Assembly: GCF_028583425.1 (NCBI RefSeq)
Contig: NC_072806.1
Location: 30,116,001 to 30,180,000, forward strand
DNA: 64,000 bases
Source: Eublepharis macularius
Taxonomy: Eukaryota; Chordata; Lepidosauria; Squamata; Eublepharidae
Direction: 5' to 3'
Both the position numbers and the translations under genes were made by a program. This document shows, piece after piece, positions 10,218-21,200 of the stretch. Each line of letters begins with the position of its first letter. Position 1 is the first letter of the stretch. The notes beneath the pieces were generated by a model, which worked only from the letters and a program-made list of their open reading frames with translations, searched no databases and was not told where the DNA came from.

Positions 10218-12793
10218 CTTAAGACTCTATCATGGATCTCTTTCTCTGTAGAAAAAACAAACACACACAGAGTTGTTATTAAAGGATAATCAAGAGGTTC
10301 TCCTTCTTCAGAAGAGGGCAAGACAAGGGCTCCATTTATTTAACCTTGATAAATCTAAGGTTTCATTTGTTTTTAAATGAGAAGAAATTAGCTCTCAGAT
10401 TTCTTCATACTGCTGACTGGTCACAGGACATTTCAAACCTTACACACCGTTCATTGCAAAGCCTTCCCTTCACATCTCAAAGGCCAGAGGGATGAAAATA
10501 CACACAGTTGGGGGGGGGGATGCCTCCCCAATCTTACCTACACACAAGTTAGTCCACAGCCTGCCCAGTTAGAAAGCACAAAGCACACAGAGCGCCCCCT
10601 CCCCCGACCAAGGCACCTGCAGAAAAGAGTGTGTCATCCCAAAGCAGGATAACACACGTATGAAATACAGCATACCTCAGCAATTAGATTCAATTAAAGG
10701 AAAATTAAGATGAGCAGGAGCCCACAGAATAGGTACAACCAAAGGGGTGCTATAGCACACACTGCTCTGTAAGCTGTCCAGTGTCAAAATTAATTCATTG
10801 TATGGTATTGGGGGTGGGGGGGATGCTGATGTTACAAAACACCAAATTACTGGAGTCCCTTGGGCAGTCAAGGCCAGGTCCTGCTTAGCCTAAGTTTGGA
10901 AGCAGGTACAGCATTCTTATTGTTCCTGAAAGTGACTAGTCTCAAAAGGGCAGAGAAGCCCCTTGCTAATTTCAGCCGCAATGGCAAGATCAGCCAACTT
11001 CTCTTGGCAACCTAAGGGGGGTTTAATTCTGTCTACAAAATCAGGGGGGGGGGGAACAGGGATGCTACCAAATTTCCCATCCACACCAAATCAGCTAGAT
11101 AATCCCCATTTGGATTTTGCTTCTCCATCTCTGTGAAAGTCTTTACTTTTGCATCATTTTCTTGTTTCCTTGCACTGAATGTTTCTATTATATTTACACA
11201 ACTTTAAAATTTATCAATGGTACATAAAAGGCGTCTAACACAAATGGCTTAAAACAGCATCCAGGCAACAAACTGAGAGGTAGCATGGTATAGTTATTAG
11301 TGTCTCAGATTAGTTCAAATACTTGATGTGTCAAGGAAGCTTGTTGGGTGACACTGAACCAGTCACGCTGTCAGCCTAACCTACTTCATAGTGAAGAATA
11401 AATGAAGTCGATAAATAAATGGACTGGGAACACAAGCAATGAAAAGGGGCAAAATAATAAGTAAAAAATATTGTAAAAATAGATTTGTACATTCCTGGGA
11501 AAAATTATAACCCAATTCATACCTGTGGAAACAAGAATAAATATAAGTAAATTTGATACCATTTATTTTATTGTTTTACTGGGCTGACTTCTGTCTCTTT
11601 ACAAGAAGCCTGGCAGGCAGAACATAAGAAAATAAAGCTTTTCTCCATGCCATAAAATGTCACCTATTGCACTTCTACGTGGAAGGCCAAATGGCAAAGC
11701 CACAGCAGAATTAATAAGAAAACGACAACTCTAAATGTGGGTACATTTTTTATCTTAGGCTCGCTCATCTGTAGAAGAATGTAAGCTTTTTGAGGTTCAC
11801 CAAATTCCTCATCTAGTGAACAAAAATCAAAAACTTGCATACCCCCACCCACCACCCAGGTTTTGCTCCATTAAAGTCAAATTTATCTTGTTTGTTTCTT
11901 TGTTTAATCCCTCTTACTGTTTGGGACTAACTCAGCATTCTGTCCTCTATGAGACTATTTTATGAAAGAGAGCCACCAGAAGCAAAGAACTGAGCAATGG
12001 AAAAGAAATCAGATGGGAAGAGAGAGAAATTAATATACTGGAAGGTTGAAGGAGAGATAAAGTTAATGCCGTTTTGCCTGGCTGCTCCTCAAAACAAACA
12101 AAGAATTTTCCGCCTCCCCACTCCCTCCAAGATTGTTCTTAGTTATTTAACTACACTGCATGTTTGGTAAATAGGGAGCAGTAATTCTGGCAGCAGGAAA
12201 AGATCCTGAGATTCTGACCTCTGGGGATATTAATATGTAAGATGAACACTAACGTCTGGTTCATGGCTTTGTTTTGTCCTCCTTGACAGCCACAGACAGA
12301 AAACCCCAATGTGGAGACAGAGGTATATCCCTGAAAACAATCCAACATGTCCAAAGCCTTGGATCAAAAGACCTAGAATGTGGCAACAGGGGAGGCAGGA
12401 GACAGAAGGCAAGCCAAGCATAAGGCAACATAAAGCAACAACCATTCATTCCTAGACTCCATAAGCAGCTTCCCATACATCAGAGCCACTTTGTAATTCA
12501 TATTTCATTTAGGGGGGAATTATTGTATTTTCCTGATGGCTTTAATTTGATTTTGATACACTTGATATACTTGAATGTATTTGGCAACAAATTGAAAGCT
12601 ACTTTGGATTCAGCTCCAAAAAAGGTGTCCTTTGCATTATATCATAAAACTGAAATAAACTGATTTTTTTTAAAAGCTTGCTTATTCATAGGAGATAATT
12701 GTGACCTAATTCCCCACCCCCACTCCCTGTATATAGCTCTATGGAATTACTGCTATGCTTGTAAACTCTAGTATTTATTCTCTGCAGTCTGCA

Positions 12794-12909
<116 letters not shown>

Positions 12910-13696
12910 GCGATGCTTTAATTTCCTTCTCTTATAAAAAATGAAGTTTCTGATCCTCATGACCACAGATGCAGCAACAGAACCAGCAGCAGCACCTGCA
13001 AGCCAAGCCATTGACACTGCAAAGGCAAATTACTGAAAGGTATGAAATGCCTTTAAGAATCTATTCCAATGTTTCACAGGTTAAAACAGGAGCATCCTTG
13101 TAATACCTCTATTCTGGAGTCAAGAATTACAGTCTGAGGCCTCTTCCCCACTATAACATGGCAGTATATAACTTGGAATACACTACAGCTGGTGGTATGA
13201 AACAGCAGGCTATGCATGGCAATGCATACTATGGAGAAGATGCACCTAGCCTGCCAACCATGCACTCAAGAGATTCATCTTCTGGGGATTTGGAGGGAGG
13301 GGGGTGCTGAACCTTGAAAAGTGACAATATTAGAATATCACACTAAAAATGTTTTAACAAGGTATCTGCCAAAGAAGTGAGTTCCAGGGCACAGTGTATG
13401 ATTTAATATTTTAATACTTTAGCTGGACAACCTACCTACCCCTTCACAAAGCAAAACACTAAGAGATTTTTGCATCATTTTAAAGATAGATATTTTGAAA
13501 AATTCTACAAGGGTAGCTGCATTTGCCTCTTGCAACAAAAACAAAGAAGTCTTCCAGCACCCCACACATTAACATTTTCTGTGTCAGCTGAAGATTTTGT
13601 GGAGTGGAACCAATTAAGTCAGATGGATGAGGACAGTCATCAGCTGACAAATAATCCATGTATGTGTATCTCTCGCTTACACACACATACAGACTC

Positions 13697-13737
13697 TCAG
13701 AGAGAGAGAGAGAGGGAGGGAGAGGGAGAGAGAGAGG
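13697..13737 (+). repeat. (AG)n-rich simple repeat
   Basis: An AGAGAG run with a few GGG interruptions. Confidence 0.85.
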
Positions 13738-15568
13738 CTGTTTATAACTCCATAACCACATATCTCTATGTGCCTGCCATCTGCTAATTCATCTCATACA
13801 TATGAGCTGCACTGGATTCTAGTCCACAAAAACTTCTGCTAGAAAATGTCAGATTTATTGTGAACAACAGCCTGCTCCACCAAATGCATGATGGGAATCC
13901 TCAGTTAATATGAGTTTATTATATTTTTGTCCTGTTCAGGCAAAACTGGCTCCCAACAGACATAAATGAATGATTGAAAAAGCAATACAAATACTATGTC
14001 TTGTAAACTTGTGTTTATTTACCCTTTGGCATTGTTTATGAAAATGTCCTTGATATTGACTGTACTAATCTCACACTGTGTAATCTGCCTTAAATCTCAG
14101 TAAAAAAGGTAAAGTATAAATGACATAAACTGAGGGTGTTGGTTAAATGTTTCATTTTTTACCTTTATTAGAGAAGAAAAATCAACATAAAAATGGGCTC
14201 AAAGGCACAAGGTTCAGTCTGATTAAGCAGGTTCCAACCCCAGAACCTTCTGCCACAATAAGATGCACCAGAAACTCTCAGTTTTGTGTTTTGTTATAAT
14301 TGCCAAGATGCGTCCACGATATTGAGAGCAGCTACATCTATTTTTAACAACAACAAAAACGTAATTTAACATACCTGAGTAAAATAAAACAAAATGTTGT
14401 ATGTCTGAAGTTATTTTTGTATGACTTTGAAATCTGGGTAAAAAATAATGATTCAAGTCTTTTCCTAACACCCTTCCCCTTCTGGAGGCCTATTAAAAAT
14501 GTGTCTTGTTTTGCCTTTGAGAGGAACATGGTTGCCTGTTGCTGGTTTCTCTACTTGTAACGTGCAGATAAAAACATACCCCATTTCATACTGTCTGTTC
14601 TGTAACATAAAAAAAGAAAAAAAGTTAAGCTTGGTGCCTGCTTGCCTTTCATAGAGGACACGTGCAGGTCCTAACACCATGGCCTGAAAAAACTGCTTCT
14701 CGTCTTAAATTTTGCAAACTCCAGACTGATAAAAACTCCTGGTGAGCTGGAAAGCTTACACAGCATCTTATGGACAGTGTTTTTTTCTTAAAAAATATTC
14801 AGGAGTACTCTCAGTTTGACTCAAGAAAATCACCATTTTATAGTTCAAATCAGAAAAAATAAATGCAGTCAATGGACAAAATTACGAAGAACATGAGTTA
14901 CCTCATATTACACAGCTCACAATAACTTCCAGATTAGCATGTAACACTTTCTTCCATCCGAGACTCAGGAAACACCGTGAAAGGAAATGATATCAGAAGA
15001 CTGTCGGTGATGAAAATTATGGGTATCAATATTGCCAACCAAGCCCCTCTATAGTGACACGTGTGCACAACCAAAGAGTTTCGGTATAGACAAACTCTTT
15101 GCACTCTTTGCACAAAACGTACACAAATTGGTCACCGCCATCAGGGTGGGTGGGTGGGTAGCAACAAGACTGACCAATCACCGTGCTAGATTCCAACTAC
15201 CAGAGCTCCAAGTGGCTTAGAGAAGACTTGTTTTTATTTGTCTGTACCCTAATGATCACCAATTATGCCAGCAATCTCAGGGGCGTGTTCGATGCTCAAA
15301 GACGTTCCATTTTTGTAAGACGAACAGCACTCCTAATGAGTTTAAATAGAACTAAACATCTTTGTTGCCAACATATGCTGCATAAAACTTAACAAATCAC
15401 AAATCAAATCACAAATCAAAACATCCATAATAATACGTTTGGAGTTAGTTTAGTGGGAATTCCAACATTTTAAAATTTTTACGTTCTCCCGTTAGATTCA
15501 CAAAATGTTTAGGGGTATGCGTACCCCTGCGTATCCCCAGGAAAAAAGCACTGCTTACGGAGATAGAT

Positions 15569-15870
15569 CAAGATGGGTGGCCATGCTAGTCTGCCTGTAG
15601 CAGTACAAAAGAGCAAGAGTCCAGTAGCACCTATAAGACAACAAATTTTGTGGTAGGGTGTGAGCTTTCATGAGTCACTGCTCACTTCTAAGATACTGTG
15701 ATAGGTGAAAAACTGAGCTGTCTCACGAAAACTCATTACCACAAATTTTGTCAGTCTTATAGGTGCTACTGTGGTATCTGAAGAGAGCTGTGACTCACAA
15801 AAGCTCATACCTTACCAGAAATTTTGTTAGTCTTACTGGTGCTACTACGGCTGCTCTTTTCTACTATATT
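15569..15870. repeat. Foldback interspersed repeat, copy 2
   Basis: AGAGTCCAGTAGCACCTATAAGAC is followed twice by its inverted form (CTTATAGGTGCTACT, CTTACTGGTGCTACT). The copy has an extra arm. Confidence 0.65.
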
Positions 15871-15949
15871 TTGTGTTTGGCTGGTCCAAATAAAAGATGT
15901 CACATGGGATTTTGCCTGAACGAACAGGGCAGGTGACAACTTTTCTTAC

Positions 15950-16050
15950 CCTGAAAATCTTGTTGGCCACTAAGGCACCGCCGCTACTGGACTCAAACCC
16001 AACTTTGCATCCATTCAACTAGGCCCCAGCCGCCTCCGTTGCTTAGCAAC
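15950..16050 (-). other. ZSWIM7: Putative ZSWIM7 5' noncoding exon
   Basis: Coding exon 1 opens with an acceptor, so an upstream leader exon is needed. A strong minus-strand donor (TTTTCAGG then GTAAGA) ends at 15950, just left of the CpG-rich promoter. The right-hand limit is a guess at the transcription start. RNA data would settle it. Confidence 0.35.
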
Positions 16051-16342
16051 CGCCGGCCTGAACAACCAGCGCCCACTGGAGTCCTGAGAAAGGTTGACCT
16101 TGATCACGTGACGACAGGGCCGAGGCGACAATCTTCGCGAAGGCGAGCGCGCTTTCTTTCGTTTAAAAGTTATGGCACGTGGTCACGGTTTTTTTCTCAG
16201 CCAATCAGAAAGCCCTTCTGGGCGGGCTAGAGAGCGCACGGAAGTGACATGTATACAGGAGACTTCCCCTTTTTTTTCTGTTCCTCTCGCGTCATGTGCC
16301 GGGAAAGGCCGTCAAGGTCGCCCGCTTTTTCTTAAAGGGACC
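16030..16342. promoter_or_regulatory. Bidirectional ZSWIM7/TTC19 CpG promoter
   Basis: The stretch is CpG- and GC-rich, unlike its surroundings, and separates divergent genes. Visible motifs: an RFX X-box-like perfect inverted repeat GTTGCT-T-AGCAAC at 16038-16050; E-boxes CACGTG at 16105-16110 (inside TCACGTGAC) and 16176-16181; CCAAT at 16201-16205; an ETS/GABP-type CGGAAGTGA at 16239-16247. No TATA box stands out. Factor binding is inferred from motifs only. Confidence 0.7.
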
Positions 16343-16532
16343 ATGTCGCTGTGGGTGCTGCTGAGACGGCTGCCGCGAAGAAGCCTGGGAGTGGCGCCGC
16401 TTCTAGCGGCCGCTGGGCGAGACGGCCGGCGCCACCTCCAAGCGAAGGCGAGGCCTCGATCGTACGGCAGCGGGAATGCGCAAAAGCCGGACGGCGGAGC
16501 CACGCCCCTCGCCTTCAGCCTCGCCTTGTCAG
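16343..16532 (+). CDS. TTC19: TTC19 exon 1
   Basis: The ATG in GGGACCATGT begins MSLWVLLRRLPRRSLGVAP, a plausible mitochondrial presequence. The exon ends TCAG followed by GCAAGT, a GC donor. Using the nearby GT at 16537 instead puts exon 2 out of frame with an early stop, so the GC site is preferred. The frame stays open upstream to another ATG at 16172, which probably lies in the promoter. Confidence 0.88.
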
Positions 16533-18190
16533 GCAAGTGGGCGGTGCTTCGGGAACCGCGAGCTGAGGGGGCGGGGTCATTGGGAACGGGGAGGAGCTAT
16601 TCGGTGGGTGGGTGGGGCTTGCTACCTGTGAAGGCTGTAGTGGGGCAAACAATTTTGCCCCCAAACTCCTGCCAATTTCATTTTTCTACTAATTTTTTAA
16701 AAAATATAGAGAGGTTTTTTATAGCTATAGAGAGCTGTTGTAGCACAATGGTTAGTGTTGTTGCATACTAACACTAACTTGTTCACTGCTCTGAATGGGG
16801 CACTAATCTGTCTAGAAGCGTAGTATATGTGCAGTTATTAGTTATATGACATGAGTTTTGTATGAACACAGGCAAGATATGTATATAATGTTTAAGGAGG
16901 AGCTGTGACAATAAATTCCTCTAGCTGGGAAAGGTTTTTTCCTGTCTGCCCCCAAAGGTTTCTCTGCTGCTTCCCCCTTCCAACTCCAGAACACTGTAAA
17001 TAACTGTTATAAACACTGGGAGAGGGAGACCCGCATAGGGGTCCCCCAGCCTTTAGCCAAAATGACAGAGGCTCAAATAGGGTTGCCAGATCTGAGATGG
17101 GAAATTCCTGGACATTTTGGGGCGAAGGTTGGGGAGGGACCTCAGCAGGATACAATACTACAGAGTCCAGCCTCCAAAGCTGCCATTTTCTCCAGGGGAA
17201 CTGATAGTCTGGAAATCAGTTTTAATTCCAGAAGAACTCCAGCCCCTACCTAGAGGTTGGCAGTCCTAGGCTCAAAGTTCGTCTTGCGGTTGATTCCTGG
17301 GACATGTCCCAATTGGGAGTCCTCCCGATCGGGAGTCCTCATGCACACACACAATGCACGCACACATGCACACACACACCCCTCATGCGCACACACACCA
17401 ATATGACTGCATGCTCGAGTGACAGCAAGCCAGCCTTGACTTTTAGTGCCTCCTGATGGCCTCCTTCTTTCCCCAGCTTTTTCTCTGTTCTCCCAAGAAG
17501 CTGAAGAGGAGATGGAGAAAGATCCTGAAGAAGGCCATGCGGAAAAGACAGAAGAGAACATCATATTTTTACTGAAAAAAGCCAAGGTGAGGCTATGGGA
17601 AGAGGACTTGAGACTTGCCAGAAAATTTCCCCTGCATTTGGGGCTTGATGATTTGTCATCCCCCACATGAGCCCATCATTGCTCATGTCCCCCCCCTTCT
17701 CCCAATGTCAGCTTCATGCACCTGTGTAAGAATGGAAACGTGATCCTTTGTTGTGCCTTTTCCCAAGCTTTCCCCCACAGTTTCTAGGCTGCCGTGCTCA
17801 TTGATTTAGGATGTTTTTCTCTCCCTGCCCCCTCCCCTGCAGCTCTGCATCATGAAAGGAGAGCTGGAAGAAGCTGAGCATCTCCTGCACGAAGCTGCCC
17901 AGCTCTCTCACCAGTCTGACAACAAGCAAGCCATCATCTACACATATGACACGGTTCGTTTGGGAACAACTCTGGGCTCTGCAACAGTGAGATTGGTGTG
18001 AGGGAACGAATTCGGTAGCTGAAAAATTTCCTTTAAACTAAAAAACAACAACAACTATTCTAGTCTTTAACGGAAGCGGGTAATCAGTGTCTCCTGAAAT
18101 TGAGAGAAGGGGTGTGTGTTTAATAGATTCCAGTGATCAGCTTCAGTGCACCCTGGACAGGAAAAGTAAAATCAGTAATTTTTTACCATT

Positions 18191-18229
<39 letters not shown>

Positions 18230-21200
18230 GCAACATTTGATTTATATACTGCCCTTTAGGACAACTTAACACCCACTCAGAGCGGTTTACAAAGTATGCT
18301 ATTATTATCCCCACAACAGCAAACACCCTGTGAGGTGGGTGGGGCTGAGAGAGCTCTGAGAGAGCTGTGACTAACCCAAGATCACGCAGCTAGTTTCAAG
18401 CAGAGGAGTGGGGAATCAAACTGGGCTTTCCAGATTAGAGTCCCGCGCTCTTAACCGCTACACCAAACTAGCTCTCCAGTTTTTTTTTAATCTTAGCTCA
18501 TGATGTAGTACATCATTTTCCATCCCCCGTTTTATCAAGTGAAGGAATGGATGCTCTCTTCTCTTACGAGCATCTTAGACATTTCACCTCCTTGCCTGTA
18601 TTTTGTCCCCACACCAGCCCAGTGAAATAAGTCAGGGTGAGAAACAGTGACTGGTTCACTCAGCAGACTTCAGAGTGAGTCAGTTTTTGAACCCGGTGTC
18701 TGCCTTATCCTGGTCCTAGTGCTCTAACCACTATACCACACAAAATGATTGTGGATGTGTAAATCCACTCTGAGCAGACTCTTCCTTTGCTACGCTGTAG
18801 ATGGCGAATCTGGCCTTTCTGCGAGGGCAGCTGGACCATGTAAGTGAATTCCAGAAGACAACCCCCATTGCGCTTAAAGGGGGAGGGGGCTGCAAGGGTC
18901 TTATTGGAGTCCTCTGTCTCTCTCCTGCATCATACCCTCTCTGTTGACAATTGCCCATTTCTCATTTCAGGCGGAAAAACTCTTCAAGGCAGTCATGAGC
19001 TACCTGCTCGCTGGAAAGATGGAACAAGTAAGATTTTTTTTCCCTCTGCAAGGGCTTTCCCCCAGTGTAAATAAAGCTGGTCCAACATTCCTAGATTTCT
19101 GGAATCCAAAAATCTGCAAGTGTTTGAATTAGTGCAAAATTGCATGATTATCTGGAGGGGGGCGGGGCAGGAGGGAACTGTCTATTTAAGCTTTGGAAGT
19201 GAAGCTGAAAGCTGAGTCAGACTCTTGGTCCACTTGGCAACATCCAGCACCTTGGTCTGACTGAAAGTCACTCTCCAGGGTCAGGTGTCAGGCAGAGTGC
19301 GGTCTTTCTCAGCCCCAGCTTCCTGAGATGCTTTAAGTGGAGGTGCTGGGGACAGAACTTGGGACCTTCTGCACACAAAGCTGGTGATCTGCCCTGGAGT
19401 CACAGATCCAACCCCCAACCCCACTGGTTTGCTTGATCATGGCAGGAGAAAAAATCTTTAAAATTTAGCAGTATCTCTTATTGCATCTAATTCAGCTTTC
19501 ATGTTAAAAAGTAATAACATTTGATTTATATACTGCTGTTCAGGACAACTTAAAGCCCACTCAGAGTGGTTTACAAAGTATGTCATTATTATCCTTACAA
19601 CAATCAACCTGTGAAGTGAGTGGGGCTGAGAGAGCTCTGAGAAGCTGTGACTGACCCAAGGTCACTCAGCTAACTTCAGGTGGAGTAGTTGGGAATCAAA
19701 CCTGGCTCTCCAGATTGCAGTCCTGCCCCTCTTAACCACTACACCAAATGGGCTCAGGGGAAGGTAAGCTTTAAGGTCTATACTTAATGATATTTGTCAT
19801 AAGTGCAGGGGCTGAACAGAGTTGCTAAAGAAACATGATTTTTTTTTCATACGTTATATAGGTTGTAACCTATATTCCATGTTCCAGGATGAACAAGATT
19901 GACTAAAAAACACAAACACAACACTTTTGCATCATACAGAGTTCTGTTGCTCATCTGGCAATACTCCTGATTCCTTCAGACCCACTAAGTTTTTGGCCCT
20001 CTGAGTTATACTTCCTGCCCTTTTTTGCTACTTAAGACAGCTGCTAACACCTCGGGCCTCTCTTTCCTTGTGACATAACCCATGCCTAGATCATGCTGTT
20101 TGCTGGAGTGGGCTCCTTTGTTAAATGGAAAAGTGTAAGAGGTCATGCAACCCGTTGTTTTTCCTTGCCATGCAGGATGACAATGCCATCATTGAAATAT
20201 CCCTCAAGCTGGCCAGCATCTATGCTGCACAGAAACGGTAATCTCTCTCCCTTTCCCCCTCCCCCTGTGTGCACCTTCTTGGAGGCTTGTTTGCCTTCAT
20301 CCATTATCCTGTCTCTGTTGAAAAGCTGACACAGCTGCTGAGGGGTTACTGTGGGAAGAATCAAGGTTAAGGTTCTGAAAGATACTGTGGTAAAAGGACA
20401 GGGACTGTAGACTATACTACTGTGTACTGTCTGTTGCTGTAAGCATGCTCCTACTAGGTAACTTGAGTCTCAGTGAAAAAGGCGGGCTATAAATAACACA
20501 AAATAAAAAAGAGATCCTGATACTGATGGTGTCCCTTCCAATGTTCCAAGGGTGAGGGGGAATTCTAGAATTGTGATGCTTTCCCATTGCTGTGGTGATG
20601 GTGCAAATGTGACGAAACCTTGAGAACGACTTCAGTAATAAAATAATCTCACTCTGTTATTCCTCTGCGCAATGAGAAATTAATATCCTGTGCCTAGGTA
20701 AGCTGACTTCCTGTACTAATTGTATGATTCAAGCCAACTTCCTTAATTTCCCATGATTTGATCAACTTTTAATAACAATAATAATAACATTCAATTTATA
20801 TACCGCACTTCAGGACAACTTAACACCCACTTAGAACAGTTAGTATGTTGTTATTGCTTTTCTTCTTCACGGCCAGTGTCTATCTAAAAAGTCATAGGGT
20901 CTAAATCCGGGAAAGTGAATCTAGAAGGGAATGTGGCCCTCTTCACATATGAACCCTCTTGTCCCCAGCACAGGAAAATATTATTTTGCTGGATATGGGA
21001 AGGAGCTTCACAGAGTGTTCCCCTCTACCCTTGGAAATGTTATTCACCCTCCTCTCTGACGTATGCGATTTTAGTAGGTATGGCCAAGTCACTTGCAAGC
21101 ATATTTTTGCAGTCACAAATACTTGTTTAAAAAGAAAAAAAATCAAAGCTGAAACTTGCAAGTATCTCATGCTGATGCAGGCAAACAACCATTGTTATGA

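Noticed and set aside
16343..16771. Reading TTC19 exon 1 straight through into the intron as a single-exon gene
   Set aside because: Conserved residues stop at the GC donor and continue at 17477. The read-through text has no similarity to the family.
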